Part shown: piece by piece, positions 45,348-54,721 of the stretch
How positions within the stretch are numbered: the stretch's first letter is position 1
How the letters are laid out: each line of letters opens with the position of its first letter
Source of the DNA: Luteibacter anthropi
GTDB lineage: Bacteria; Pseudomonadota; Gammaproteobacteria; Xanthomonadales; Rhodanobacteraceae
Length of the DNA stretch: 64,000 nucleotides
Reading direction: 5' to 3'
Assembly: GCF_011759365.1 (NCBI RefSeq)
Contig: NZ_JAARLZ010000004.1
Location: 372,001 to 436,000, forward strand
The notes under the pieces: model-generated
Database searches by the model: none
What the model saw: the letters and a program-made list of their open reading frames with translations, nothing else
Told to the model about the DNA's origin: nothing
Position numbers and translations under genes: made by a program

Positions 45348-46142
45348 TCAGGGGATGTGGAAGTGCCCCTTGTTGACCGTCCAGTCGAGCGGCGTGTCGA
45401 GGTTGAGGTTTCCAGCGTTCAGGAACAAACGCTGCTCCGTATCGATGCGATCGACGTTGCCCTTGTGATCCGGTTCTTTCAGCATGATGGCTTCGCGCGC
45501 ATTGAGGAATGCGGTGAGGTAGGCGGTTTCATCGCCACCTTGCGCCGGCGGCAGCGCGTTGGTGAGCGCTGCCTTGCGGATGCCGCCGAAGCTGTGGGCA
45601 TCGTCGCCTTCGCCGTGCATGACGTACGCGTCGTAGTAGATGAACTGGCCGAGGATGCCGAGGCCGTCGGCCTTTGCCTGGTTCAGTGCCGGATTGAAGT
45701 AGATGTCGTTGAGTGCCTGATCCTGCGCGCCCTGGAATACCGGGTCGGCGGCCGCCGTGCGCCAGTCCTGCTTGAAGGGGTTGCCAAGGTTTTTCACCGA
45801 TGACGAGTGTCGTTTCGACAGGTCGGCCAGTGTCGGCAGGTATTTGGAGAGGACATTGCCGGGTTCCAGGCTGTCGTACAGCTGGACGAGCGCGAGCATG
45901 TCGTCTTCGGCCGAGGTGAAACCGACCAGGCCGGCGGTATAGCCACGACCGTCCTCGAGATTCTGGATGTAGCCGTATTCGGCACGCCAGTTGAGGGTGG
46001 TGTTTTCCGCGCTGGAGACGAGTTCCATCGCGATTTCGCGCTTGGCTGGAGTGTTCAGGTCATCGGCGTGGGCGGCGAAGGCCCCGAACAGGCCGAGGGC
46101 GAGAAGCGAGGCCTTCAGGAGCGAGGTGCTGCGTAAATGCAT
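45348..46142 (-). CDS. Secreted GH46 chitosanase (second copy)
   Basis: The 264-residue paralogue starts at ATG 46142 (MHLRSTSLLKASLLALG) with a signal peptide cleaved after AAHA (about residue 26). The catalytic pair is Glu46 (SSAENTTLNW) and Asp64 (LEDGRGYTAG). It shares FIYYDAYVMHGEG, SFGGIRKAA and PAQGGDETAYL with the other copy and differs in surface loops, so it may prefer a different chitosan acetylation or chain length. It has its own upstream element, so it is probably transcribed separately. Confidence 0.95.
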   Translation of the reverse strand: MHLRSTSLLKASLLALGLFGAFAAHADDLNTPAKREIAMELVSSAENTTLNWRAEYGYIQNLEDGRGYTAGLVGFTSAEDDMLALVQLYDSLEPGNVLSKYLPTLADLSKRHSSSVKNLGNPFKQDWRTAAADPVFQGAQDQALNDIYFNPALNQAKADGLGILGQFIYYDAYVMHGEGDDAHSFGGIRKAALTNALPPAQGGDETAYLTAFLNAREAIMLKEPDHKGNVDRIDTEQRLFLNAGNLNLDTPLDWTVNKGHFHIP

Positions 46143-46225
46143 GTGGTTCTCCCTGTCGTTGGCGCCCGGGTTGGGCGCCCGCAAATTCTTGTGATTGCAG
46201 GCAGGGGGTGGCGCGATGGATTTCG

Positions 46226-46270
46226 CAGGAAATTTCTTTCGGTTCGAAGATCGGTGTTTCGGCGTGTTTT
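46226..46270 (-). promoter_or_regulatory. Conserved upstream element of chitosanase gene, copy B
   Basis: CAGGAAATTTCTTTCGGTTC and the following GAAGATCGGTGTTTCGG resemble 45242-45287. It begins 84 bases before the start codon of the second chitosanase, nearly the same distance as copy A. Confidence 0.5.
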
Positions 46271-46299
46271 GCGATTCAGATGCAAAGCCGCCATGAATT

Positions 46300-46383
46300 G
46301 TAGGAGCGCGCCTGCGCGCGACCGGATCATTCGAAGCGATGCAGGTACTCGCGATAGTCGGTCGCGCGCAAGCACGCTCCTAC
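46300..46383. repeat. Inverted REP pair between chitosanase and tsf
   Basis: A GTAG-headed unit and its inverse lie between the chitosanase upstream region and the tsf terminator. With the terminator it fills the 304-base gap 46143-46446. Confidence 0.9.
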
Positions 46384-46395
46384 AGATCGGGCATG

Positions 46396-46425
46396 AAAAA
46401 GGCCGCGATTGCTCGCGGCCTTTTT
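46396..46425 (-). terminator. Bidirectional terminator after rpsB-tsf
   Basis: AAAAA-GGCCGCG-attgct-CGCGGCC-TTTTT: a 7-base GC stem with A- and T-runs on both sides, 22 bases past the tsf stop. It cuts rpsB-tsf off from the chitosanases and pyrH. Confidence 0.9.
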
Positions 46426-46446
46426 CTTTCAGCGGGGGAGGGTGGC

Positions 46447-47325
46447 TTACGCCAGGCCTGCCTGCTTCATCACTTCGGCGGCGAAGTCGTCCACCACCTT
46501 TTCGATGCCTTCGCCGACAGCGAGACGCTGCACGGCGACGATCTCGGCACCGCCCTTCTTGAGGGCTTCGGCAACGGTGACGTCCTGGTCGAGAACGTAC
46601 TGCTGACCAACGAGGGTGGCTTCGGCGAGGATCTTGTTGACCTTGCCCGAGACGATCTTGTCAAGGATGTCGGCCGGCTTGGCCTTTTCCTTGTCGGACA
46701 TCTTTGACAGCTCGATTTCCTTTTCCTTCTCGAGGAAGTCGGCCGGGACGTCTTCGACCTTGATGAACTTGGGGTTCATCGCGGCGACGTGCATGGCAAT
46801 GCCCTTGGCCAGTTCTTCCGAGCCGCCCTTGAGGGCCACCAGCACGCCGATGCGGCCGCCGTGCGAGTAGGCGCCGATCGGGCCATCGTTGGCCACGCGG
46901 GCCATGCGGCGCACGTCGAACTTCTCGCCGATGGTGAGGGTGAGGGCCTTGGCGCCTTCCTCGACCGTGGTGTCGCCGAGCTTCGTGGCCTTCAGGGTGT
47001 CGATGTCGGCAGCGCCGGATTCGAGGCCGACGTTGGCGACGTCCTTGGTGAACTGGATAAAGCCTTCATTGCGCGACGAGAAGTCGGTTTCGCTGTTGAC
47101 TTCGACAAGGAAGGCGTGGCCCGGCTTGCTGGCAACGGCGATGAGGCCTTCGGCAGCGACGCGGTCAGCCTTCTTATCAGCCTTGGCGAGGCCGTTCTTG
47201 CGCAGCCATTCCATTGCCGCTTCGATGTCGCCGTTGTTTTCGACGAGTGCCTTCTTGCACTCCATCATGCCAACGCCGGAACGCTCACGCAGTTCCTTGA
47301 CGAGGCCCGCGGTGATCTCAGCCAT
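46447..47325 (-). CDS. tsf: Translation elongation factor Ts
   Basis: The 292-residue protein is the nucleotide exchange factor for EF-Tu. [27 protein letters not shown] and [13 protein letters not shown] (the TDFV-like Asp-Phe pair that enters EF-Tu) are diagnostic. It follows rpsB by about 87 bases. A strong terminator follows. Confidence 0.97.
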   Translation of the reverse strand: MAEITAGLVKELRERSGVGMMECKKALVENNGDIEAAMEWLRKNGLAKADKKADRVAAEGLIAVASKPGHAFLVEVNSETDFSSRNEGFIQFTKDVANVGLESGAADIDTLKATKLGDTTVEEGAKALTLTIGEKFDVRRMARVANDGPIGAYSHGGRIGVLVALKGGSEELAKGIAMHVAAMNPKFIKVEDVPADFLEKEKEIELSKMSDKEKAKPADILDKIVSGKVNKILAEATLVGQQYVLDQDVTVAEALKKGGAEIVAVQRLAVGEGIEKVVDDFAAEVMKQAGLA

Positions 47326-47412
47326 GGTAAATCCTCAAAGGTTTGATGGGCGCCGCGGCGGTGTTGCCGCGGCGCCGGATGAAACGGAAGAGCGGTTTAC
47401 GGGGTGGGGCGC

Positions 47413-48273
47413 TTACGCGCGGCCACGACCACCGTCACGGCCGCCTTCGCGACGCGGTGCACCCTTCTTGGCCGGGGCGCCGCGGTCGTTGCGACGCTCG
47501 CCGCGCGGGGCTTCGTCCTTGGCGACCGGGTTGCCGGCTTCGTCGAGCTCGACGAACTCGTTGGCATCGCCGCGGGCGGCGTGCTGCGGAGCGGCGGCCT
47601 TGCCTTCCAGGATGGAGTCGGCGGCGGCGCGGGCGTAGAGCTGGATGGCGCGGATGGCGTCGTCGTTACCCGGGATGGCGTAGTCGACGAGGGCCGGGTC
47701 GTAGTTGGTATCGACGACGGCGACGACCGGGATGCCGAGCTTGCGGGCTTCCTGAACGGCGATGTCTTCGTGGCCGATGTCCACGATGAACAGGGCGTCC
47801 GGCAGGCGGTTCATGTCCTTGATGCCGCCCAGCGAGTTCTGCAGCTTGTCGCGCTCGCGGCGACGGGCCAGCACTTCGTGCTTGACCAGGCGATCGAACG
47901 AACCGTCGGTTTCGGCGGCTTCGAGTTCCTTCAGGCGGGCAACCGACTGCTTCACGGTGCGGAAGTTGGTCAGCATGCCGCCGAGCCAGCGGGCGGTGAC
48001 GAACGGCTGGTTGGCGCGGCCGGCTTCTTCAGCCAGGGCTTCGCGGGCCGAACGCTTGGTGCCGACGAACAGGATGGTGCCGCCCTTCTGGGCCAGGCCC
48101 GAGAGGAAGTTCATCGCGTCGTTGAAGAGCGGGAGGGTCTTCTCGAGGTTGATGATGTGGATCTTGCCGCGGGCGCCGAAGATGTACGGAGCCATCTTGG
48201 GGTTCCAGTAACGGGTCTGGTGGCCGAAATGGACGCCGGCTTCCAGCATCTCGCGCATGGTGACTTGTGCCAT
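47413..48273 (-). CDS. rpsB: 30S ribosomal protein S2
   Basis: The 286-residue protein starts at ATG 48273 ([25 protein letters not shown]), behind AGGAG. Family blocks [37 protein letters not shown] and [15 protein letters not shown] are present. It is longer than E. coli S2 (about 241) because of an Arg/Gly/Lys-rich C-terminal tail after about residue 245. A good promoter lies about 270 bases upstream, leaving a long leader. Confidence 0.97.
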   Translation of the reverse strand: MAQVTMREMLEAGVHFGHQTRYWNPKMAPYIFGARGKIHIINLEKTLPLFNDAMNFLSGLAQKGGTILFVGTKRSAREALAEEAGRANQPFVTARWLGGMLTNFRTVKQSVARLKELEAAETDGSFDRLVKHEVLARRRERDKLQNSLGGIKDMNRLPDALFIVDIGHEDIAVQEARKLGIPVVAVVDTNYDPALVDYAIPGNDDAIRAIQLYARAAADSILEGKAAAPQHAARGDANEFVELDEAGNPVAKDEAPRGERRNDRGAPAKKGAPRREGGRDGGRGRA

Positions 48274-48533
48274 GGAATTACTCCTGGGCGAACCGCTTCG
48301 AGGCGGTTCTATGGGGGTTGGGACCTCCACGCATCCCCGGCTTCGACCCGGCCTGACCGCGGAGCCTTTCGCTCGGCGACGGTCTGGCAGGGCACCCCGA
48401 AGGCGGTGCCGATGCGTGTGTGGCGTTAAAAGCGAATGCCTTGCGCCCGGGCCAAGGATGGCCTCGTGCGGTTACAATCGCGCTTCGATTTGCCGCCGTG
48501 GCCACATGAAAGTGGCTTCGCCGTACAGCAAAA
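48274..48533 (-). other. rpsB 5' leader region
   Basis: There is no gene between rpsB and map here (383 bases in total). The leader contains several GC-rich inverted segments. In E. coli S2 represses its own operon through a structured rpsB leader. Whether the same structure is present here I cannot tell by eye. Confidence 0.4.
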
Positions 48534-48540
48534 CTCGCTA

Positions 48541-48570
48541 ATTGTAGCCTTCACGGCCGGTCGCCCGCAA
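48541..48570 (-). promoter_or_regulatory. Probable sigma-70 promoter of rpsB-tsf
   Basis: On the minus strand TTGCGG (48570-48565), an 18-base spacer and TACAAT (48546-48541) give a near-consensus promoter. Transcription would start near 48533 and give a 5' leader of about 260 bases before rpsB. Confidence 0.6.
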
Positions 48571-48656
48571 GCCGGGGTGGATTTCCGGACCGGGTGCCGC
48601 CACCTTTCAGGCTGGGCCCAATTCCCTGAGGGCAAAAGGAAAAGAGAGAAACCACC

Positions 48657-49424
48657 ATGGCAGTCGTACCGAAGACCCCCGAAGAGATCCAGTCCATGCG
48701 CGAGGCCGGCCGCCTGGCCGCCGAAGTGCTCGCCATGCTGGTCCCGCACGTGAAGCCGGGCGTTACCACCGAAGAGCTCGACAAGCTGGCGCACGATCAC
48801 ATCGTGGACGTGCAGAAGGCGATTCCGGCCAACGTGGGCTACCGGGGCTTCCCCAAGACGGTCTGCACCTCGGTCAACCATGTGATCTGCCATGGCATCC
48901 CCAGCCCTTCCAAGGTGCTGAAGGACGGCGACATCATCAATATCGACGTCACCGTCATCAAGGATGGCTGGCACGGCGACACCAGCCGCATGTACTTCGT
49001 GGGCACGCCGAGCGTGCTGGCCAAGCGCCTGGTGGAAACCACCTACGAAGCCATGATGAAGGGCATCGAGGCCGTGAAGCCGGGGGCCACCCTGGGCGAC
49101 GTGGGCGCCGCCATCCAGAAGCACGCCGAGGCGGCGGGTTTCTCGGTGGTCCGCGAGTATTGCGGCCATGGCATAGGCAAGGTCTACCACGACGAGCCCC
49201 AGGTGCTGCACTACGGTCGCCAGGGCACGGGCCTGGAGCTGAAGCCGGGCATGACCTTCACCGTGGAGCCGATGATCAACGCCGGCAAGCCGCAGACCAA
49301 GTCGTTGCCCGATGGCTGGACGGTGGTCACCAAGGACCACTCGCTGTCCGCCCAGTGGGAGCACACCATCGCGGTTACCGACGACGGCTTCGAGATTCTC
49401 ACGCCCTGGCCGGACGCCGCCTGA
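48657..49424 (+). CDS. map: Methionine aminopeptidase type I
   Basis: The 255-residue enzyme removes initiator methionine. Metal ligands are visible in NIDVTVIKDGWHGDTSRM (two Asp), HGIGKVYHDEPQ (His), and MTFTVEPMIN and QWEHTIAVTD (two Glu). The start follows GGAAAAGAGAGAAACCACC. It is divergent from rpsB, as in many gammaproteobacteria, and leads into glnD. Confidence 0.97.
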   Translation: MAVVPKTPEEIQSMREAGRLAAEVLAMLVPHVKPGVTTEELDKLAHDHIVDVQKAIPANVGYRGFPKTVCTSVNHVICHGIPSPSKVLKDGDIINIDVTVIKDGWHGDTSRMYFVGTPSVLAKRLVETTYEAMMKGIEAVKPGATLGDVGAAIQKHAEAAGFSVVREYCGHGIGKVYHDEPQVLHYGRQGTGLELKPGMTFTVEPMINAGKPQTKSLPDGWTVVTKDHSLSAQWEHTIAVTDDGFEILTPWPDAA

Positions 49425-49490
49425 CGATTCCCGGCGAAGGCTTCCGGGTCTTCGCCCGTTCCACCGATCCAGCCACCGAGGGGCCCTGTC

Positions 49491-52148
49491 GTGACGCTTC
49501 CACCGCTTCCGCGCCTGCCCGCCGTGGTTCCCCGCTCGGGCGTGTCGCCCGAAGCGCGGCGTTCGCTCCGCCAGTTGCTGGACGACGCCGATCGTGCGCT
49601 CGCCGTTGCCTTCCGCGACGGCGAGGATGCCTCGGCGCTCGCGCGGCGCCGGGCGGAGATTGTCGGCCGGGTGGTGGTCCACACCTGGGGCGCCTGTCTG
49701 GGCGACATGGCCGCCGCCACCTTGTTTGCCGTGGGCGGCTTCGGCCGCGGCATGCTTTTTCCGTATTCCGACGTCGACCTGCTGGCGATGGTCGGCGAAA
49801 GCTCGCCGCCGCTTTATCGCGCGCTTGAACACTTCTTCGCCTGTCTGTGGGACATCGGCCTGAAGCCGGGTCACGCCGTGCGCACGGTGGAGCAGTGCAG
49901 GGACCTCGCGGCGAGGGATACCAGCGTCTTCACCAGCCTGCTCGATGCCCGCCGGCTGGCCGGCTGGCCCATCCTCTCCGACGAACTGCGTGGCATCCTC
50001 GAAGACCCGGCGTTCTGGCCGCCCCGCCAGTACCTGGCTGCGCGGCTCGCCGAGCGCGATGCGCGTCACGCACGCTACGACGATACGGCGCAGAACCTGG
50101 AGCCCAATCTCAAGGACGGTCCCGGTGGCCTGCGCACTCTCGATTCCCTGCGCTGGCTCGGCCGGCGGCTTGCGAATGCGCCGGATTTCGACGAGATGGT
50201 GGCCGAAGGGCTGCTTGAACCCGTTGAAGCCGCTCGACTTGAACGCGCCGAGGAAACCCTGCGTCGCTACCGCTATGCGCTGCATCTGGAAGCAGGGCGG
50301 GCCGAAGAGCGCCTGTTGTTCGACTACCAGCGCGCCCTGGCGGCGAACCTGGGCTTCGAGGACGAGCACGCCAAGAATCTCGGCGTAGAGCAGTTCATGC
50401 AGGGCTATTACCGGGCGGCGACCCAGATCGAGCGTTCGGGGACGCAACTGGTCGAACGTTTCGAGGAAATGCTCGACCCTGATACCGAGCCACAGCCGGT
50501 CGGCATCGATTACGTGAGGCATGGCTCGCGCATCGCCCCGCGCAATCCGAAGCTGTTCGCCCGTCGCCCCGCAGCCCTGGTGGAAATCTTCATCGCACGC
50601 CTCGACGAGCCGGGCATCACGGGTTTCACGGCCGAGACGATGCGGCGCATCCAGCATGCGGTATCGCTGCACGGCGAGGCGCTGGCGGACGATCCGCAGG
50701 TGCTGGCCGCCTTCCTGAGCCTGCTGCGTCGTGGCGCGCCGGCCGTGGATGCCCTGTGGCGGATGAACCGCCACGGCTTGCTGGCTGCCATCCTGCCCGC
50801 CTTCGGCAAGGTCGTGGGGCGGATGCAGTACGACCTGTTCCATGTGTACACGGTCGACGAGCACACGCTGCGCGTACTGCGCAACGTGGCCCGCTTTGCC
50901 GATCCGGCCGCACGGCGTGAGTTTCCCGTGGGGTGCGAAATCTGGCCCCATATCGAACGGCCCGAGCGCATGCTGCTGGCCGCGCTGTTCCATGACATCG
51001 CCAAGGGGCGCGGTGGCGACCACTCGGTGCTTGGCGAGGAAGACGCCCGAGCGTTCTGCACCAAGGTGGGCCTGCCTGAAGAAGACGTCGATCTGGTCGC
51101 GTGGCTGGTTCGGCAGCACCTGCTGATGAGCACCACCGCCCAGCGCCAGGACATCACCGACCCCGAAGTGGTGCACCGCTTTGCCGGCACGGTGGGCGAC
51201 TGGGAACACCTGGACCATCTCTACCTGTTGACCATCGCCGACATCATCGGCACCAGCCCGAAGCTGTGGAACGCGTGGAAGGACCGCCTGCTGGCAGACC
51301 TCTATACGTCCACCCGCTTTGCCTTGCGCAGCGATGCCGCGCTGCCCGTGCATGCGGGAACGCGTGTGCGCGAATGCCGGGAGCGTGCGCTGGCGATGCT
51401 GGCCACCGACAAGGTTGAGGCCGACGATATCGCACGGATCTGGGCCGAGTTTCCTGATTCGAGCTTCCTGCGCCATCGTCCGGAACAGATCGCCTGGCAG
51501 ACCTCCGCCATCCTGCGCTCCCATGGGGTGACGCCGCTGGTCGAAGTGCATCCCTTCTCGGTGCGTGGAAGCACCGAGCTTTTCATCTACACCTCCGACC
51601 GCGACGGCCTGTTCGCCACGGTCACGGCCATGCTCGACCGGCTGCGTTTTTCCGTGGTCGAGGCACGCGTGCTGGTATCGACCTCCGGCATGGCGCTGGA
51701 TACGTTTCTGCTGCTGGAATCCGATTCGCAGGCGCCGGCCTCGCTCCAGCGCGCCGACGAACTGCGCACCCGCATGCTGCGCGCACTGGACCAGCCTGCT
51801 GGTCAGCCACCGCCAAAGCGCAGCCTGTCGCGCCATCTTCGCCATTTCCAGATGGCACCCCGTATCGAATTCGTGGACACCGGCGAGCGCACGCAGCTGG
51901 CGCTCGTGTGCACCGACCGGCCCGGCCTGCTCGCCGCCGTGGCGCAGGCGCTGGCCGAAGCGGAGGTGCGCGTGCATGATGCGCGTATCGCCACGTTCGG
52001 TGAACGCGTCGAAGACTTTTTCCAACTGACCGATCGCAGCAATGCGCCGCTGTCTTCCGAGCGCCGGGAGATCCTGCGGGCATGCCTGCTCCGCCACATC
52101 GGTTCCGACCTCCCCAGGAATGCCGTACATGCAGATGCAAACGCTTGA
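49491..52148 (+). CDS. glnD: Bifunctional uridylyltransferase/uridylyl-removing enzyme GlnD
   Basis: The 885-residue nitrogen sensor adds UMP to PII proteins or removes it according to glutamine. In order it shows a nucleotidyltransferase domain ([20 protein letters not shown]), the GlnE-like region ([17 protein letters not shown]), the HD hydrolase domain ([16 protein letters not shown]), and two C-terminal ACT domains ([14 protein letters not shown] and [15 protein letters not shown]). The start is GTG 49491 behind CCGAGGGGCC. It overlaps dapD by 20 bases. Confidence 0.96.
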   Translation: MTLPPLPRLPAVVPRSGVSPEARRSLRQLLDDADRALAVAFRDGEDASALARRRAEIVGRVVVHTWGACLGDMAAATLFAVGGFGRGMLFPYSDVDLLAMVGESSPPLYRALEHFFACLWDIGLKPGHAVRTVEQCRDLAARDTSVFTSLLDARRLAGWPILSDELRGILEDPAFWPPRQYLAARLAERDARHARYDDTAQNLEPNLKDGPGGLRTLDSLRWLGRRLANAPDFDEMVAEGLLEPVEAARLERAEETLRRYRYALHLEAGRAEERLLFDYQRALAANLGFEDEHAKNLGVEQFMQGYYRAATQIERSGTQLVERFEEMLDPDTEPQPVGIDYVRHGSRIAPRNPKLFARRPAALVEIFIARLDEPGITGFTAETMRRIQHAVSLHGEALADDPQVLAAFLSLLRRGAPAVDALWRMNRHGLLAAILPAFGKVVGRMQYDLFHVYTVDEHTLRVLRNVARFADPAARREFPVGCEIWPHIERPERMLLAALFHDIAKGRGGDHSVLGEEDARAFCTKVGLPEEDVDLVAWLVRQHLLMSTTAQRQDITDPEVVHRFAGTVGDWEHLDHLYLLTIADIIGTSPKLWNAWKDRLLADLYTSTRFALRSDAALPVHAGTRVRECRERALAMLATDKVEADDIARIWAEFPDSSFLRHRPEQIAWQTSAILRSHGVTPLVEVHPFSVRGSTELFIYTSDRDGLFATVTAMLDRLRFSVVEARVLVSTSGMALDTFLLLESDSQAPASLQRADELRTRMLRALDQPAGQPPPKRSLSRHLRHFQMAPRIEFVDTGERTQLALVCTDRPGLLAAVAQALAEAEVRVHDARIATFGERVEDFFQLTDRSNAPLSSERREILRACLLRHIGSDLPRNAVHADANA

Positions 52149-52962
52149 ATCCGTCATCGAAGCCGCCTTCGATCGCCGCGCCGACCTCACCCAGAACGAA
52201 ATCGAGGGTGGTCTGCGCGAGGCCGTCGACCAGGTGCTCAACCTTCTCGAATCCGGCGAGCGCCGCGTAGCCGAGCCAGACGGCAAGGGCGGCTGGACCG
52301 TCAATGCCTGGCTGAAGAAAGCCGTGCTGCTGTACTTCCGCATGAATGGCAACCGCGTGATGGATGGCGGTCCGTCGAGCGCCTTCGACAAGGTGCCGCT
52401 GCGCTTTACCGATGGCGACACCAGCGAATACGCCAACCTCGGTGCCCGCGTGGTGCCTGGCGCGCTCGTGCGCCGTGGTGCACACATCGCGAAGGATGCC
52501 GTGCTGATGCCGAGCTACACCAACATCGGTGCCTACGTCGGCGCCGGCACCATGGTCGATACCTGGGCCACCGTGGGCTCCTGCGCTCAGATCGGTGCCA
52601 ACGTGCACCTGTCGGGCGGCGTGGGCATCGGCGGCGTGCTGGAGCCGCTGCAGGCCAATCCCACCATCATTGAAGACAACTGCTTCATCGGCGCGCGCTC
52701 CGAAGTGGTGGAAGGCGTGGTGGTGGAGAAGGGTTCGGTGATCGGCATGGGCGTGTTCCTGGGCCAGTCCACCCGCATCTACAACCGAGCCACGGGTGAG
52801 GTCAGCTATGGTCGCGTGCCGGCCGGCAGCGTGGTCGTTGCGGGCAACCTGCCCGCGAAGGATGGCAGCCACAGCCTGTACGCCGCGATCATCGTGAAGC
52901 AGGTGGACGAAAAGACCCGCTCCAAGACCGGCATCAACGAACTGCTGCGCAGCGGCGAGTGA
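52129..52962 (+). CDS. dapD: Tetrahydrodipicolinate N-succinyltransferase
   Basis: The 277-residue hexapeptide enzyme acts in the succinylase branch of lysine/diaminopimelate synthesis. It shows [12 protein letters not shown], the beta-helix with [30 protein letters not shown] (about residues 125-154), [26 protein letters not shown] and SVVVAGNLP-like end. ATG 52129 is 9 bases after AGGAA; ATG 52120 would add three residues. It forms a lysine-pathway operon with dapE. Confidence 0.95.
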   Translation: MQMQTLESVIEAAFDRRADLTQNEIEGGLREAVDQVLNLLESGERRVAEPDGKGGWTVNAWLKKAVLLYFRMNGNRVMDGGPSSAFDKVPLRFTDGDTSEYANLGARVVPGALVRRGAHIAKDAVLMPSYTNIGAYVGAGTMVDTWATVGSCAQIGANVHLSGGVGIGGVLEPLQANPTIIEDNCFIGARSEVVEGVVVEKGSVIGMGVFLGQSTRIYNRATGEVSYGRVPAGSVVVAGNLPAKDGSHSLYAAIIVKQVDEKTRSKTGINELLRSGE

Positions 52963-52966
52963 TCCC

Positions 52967-53317
52967 ATGACCGTCACCCTCTACGGCCTGCCCACCTGCG
53001 ATACCTGCAAGAAGGCGCGCAACTGGCTCACCCGCTTCGAGGTGGCCCATGAGTTCATCGATTACCGTGCCAACCCGATCCCTCCGGCCACGCTCAAGGC
53101 GTGGGCGGAGACACTGGGTGGCTGGGAGAAGCTGATCAACAAGGCGTCCACCACGTGGCGCACGCTGCTGCCCCAGCGCAAGGATCCGCGCACCGACCCC
53201 GAGTGGACCCTGTTGCTCAAGGAATATCCGGCGCTTATCAAACGCCCGGTGGTCGTCGCGGGCGATGACGTTTCAGTAGGTTTTTCCGACAACGCCTTCA
53301 AGAAACGCTTCATGTAG
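52967..53317 (+). CDS. ArsC/Spx-family protein (YffB-like)
   Basis: The 116-residue thioredoxin-fold protein has the CDTCKKARNWL redox/anion motif (Cys-x2-Cys) and the late IKRPVVV segment. It resembles E. coli YffB, whose gene is next to dapE there too. It is probably not an arsenate reductase; function is unsettled. It starts 4 bases after dapD. The stop TAG at 53315-53317 is the TAG of the GTAG head of the following REP. Confidence 0.9.
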   Translation: MTVTLYGLPTCDTCKKARNWLTRFEVAHEFIDYRANPIPPATLKAWAETLGGWEKLINKASTTWRTLLPQRKDPRTDPEWTLLLKEYPALIKRPVVVAGDDVSVGFSDNAFKKRFM

Positions 53318-53424
53318 GAGCGCGCCTCGCGCGCGACCCGTGGGTGCCATTTCGTCAGGTTGCGAGGCGGCGTTTTGCTGATGCGTGCCGTCGGTATCCG
53401 GTCGCGCGCAAGGCGCGCTCCTAC
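53314..53424. repeat. Inverted REP pair between the yffB-like gene and dapE
   Basis: A GTAGGAGCGCGCCTCGCGCG unit and an inverse unit ending CTAC flank a spacer of about 60 bases. It is placed inside the dapD-yffB-dapE cluster, and its head overlaps the stop codon. Confidence 0.9.
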
Positions 53425-53492
53425 AGGGGTATTGGTGCCGTATGGGGTGGCGGAGGGGTATGCTTTCTGTCCGCCACTCCATGACCACCGCC

Positions 53493-54623
53493 ATGTCCGC
53501 CGTTCTCGATCTTACCCGCGACCTTATCGCCCGCCGTTCCGTCACGCCTGAGGATGCGGGCTGCCTGCCCCTCATCGCCGGTCGCCTGGCGAAGCTCGGT
53601 TTTCGGATTGAGCATCTTCGCTTCGGCGACGTCGACAATCTGTGGGCCACGCATGGTACGGGCGGCCCGGTCCTGGCCTTCCTCGGTCATACCGATGTGG
53701 TGCCCACGGGTCCTGAAGATCATTGGGCTTCGCCTCCGTTCGAACCGACCGAGCGCGACGGCATGCTCTATGGCCGTGGCACGGCCGACATGAAGGGTTC
53801 CGTCGCCGCCATGGTCGTGGCGCTGGAGCGCTTCGTCGCGGCTCGTCCAGCTCATCCGGGCACGGTCGGCCTGCTGCTCACCAGCGACGAAGAAGGCGTG
53901 GCATTGCACGGCGTGCGTGAAGTCGTGGAGCACTTTGAAAAAATGGGCCAGCGTATCGATGCCTGCGTGGTCGGCGAGCCATCCGCCAAAGCGAAGCTTG
54001 GCGACCTGATTCGTGTCGGCCGGCGCGGTTCGCTCTCCGGTACGCTCACGGTGCGCGGTGTGCAGGGGCATGTGGCCTATCCGGAGAAAGCGAAGAATCC
54101 TATCCACACCTTTGCACCGGCACTTGCCGACCTGGCAGCGGAGCGCTGGGATGAAGGCAATGCGGATTTTCCACCCACGTCGTTCCAGGTCTCCAACCTC
54201 AACGCAGGCACCGGCGCGAACAACGTCATTCCGGGCGAACTCGTCGCGCTGATCAATTTCCGGTTCTCCACGGCCAGCACGGCTGATGGCCTGCGCGAAC
54301 GCACCGAAGCCATCCTGACGGCGCATGGCGTGGATTTCGGCATCGACTGGCATCTATCCGGACACCCGTTCCTGGCCACGCCCGGAGGACGTCTGCGTGA
54401 GGTCGTGGTCGGCGTGTGCCGCGAGCTTTGCGGCATCGATCCGGAGCAGAGCACGGGCGGCGGCACGAGCGATGGCCGTTTCATCGCGCCCATGGGGGCC
54501 GAGGTGATCGAGCTGGGCCCCGTCAATGCCACCATCCACAAGGTGGACGAGTGCGTCAGCATCGCGGACCTGGAAAAGCTCCCCGGTCTCTACGAGGCCA
54601 TCTGCGAGCGGATGCTGGCCTGA
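53493..54623 (+). CDS. dapE: Succinyl-diaminopimelate desuccinylase
   Basis: The 376-residue M20 zinc hydrolase releases succinate to give LL-diaminopimelate. [11 protein letters not shown] has the metal His-Asp, [16 protein letters not shown] the bridging Asp, and [10 protein letters not shown] the catalytic Glu-Glu. The late [11 protein letters not shown] and [13 protein letters not shown] blocks are present. I chose ATG 53493 ([19 protein letters not shown]), which matches the usual length; ATG 53481 adds four residues. The open frame further upstream is REP sequence. Confidence 0.96.
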   Translation: MSAVLDLTRDLIARRSVTPEDAGCLPLIAGRLAKLGFRIEHLRFGDVDNLWATHGTGGPVLAFLGHTDVVPTGPEDHWASPPFEPTERDGMLYGRGTADMKGSVAAMVVALERFVAARPAHPGTVGLLLTSDEEGVALHGVREVVEHFEKMGQRIDACVVGEPSAKAKLGDLIRVGRRGSLSGTLTVRGVQGHVAYPEKAKNPIHTFAPALADLAAERWDEGNADFPPTSFQVSNLNAGTGANNVIPGELVALINFRFSTASTADGLRERTEAILTAHGVDFGIDWHLSGHPFLATPGGRLREVVVGVCRELCGIDPEQSTGGGTSDGRFIAPMGAEVIELGPVNATIHKVDECVSIADLEKLPGLYEAICERMLA

Positions 54624-54673
54624 CGGCTCCGCACTGCCCGACACGAGGGCGAGTCTGCCAGGCATGGTGACGC

Positions 54674-54715
54674 CCTGACGAAATTGCGAGCCTGTGCGGC
54701 CCGGATTTCGTCAGG
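54674..54715 (+). promoter_or_regulatory. Inverted repeat overlapping the ribosome binding site of the first toxin-like gene
   Basis: CCTGACGAAAT (54674-54684) and ATTTCGTCAGG (54705-54715) are a perfect 11-base inverted repeat with a 20-base loop. The Shine-Dalgarno AGGAG is at 54713-54717, so three of its bases lie in the stem. ATG follows at 54722. It could be an RNA hairpin that hides the site, or a DNA operator. Confidence 0.6.
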
Positions 54716-54721
54716 AGCGTC

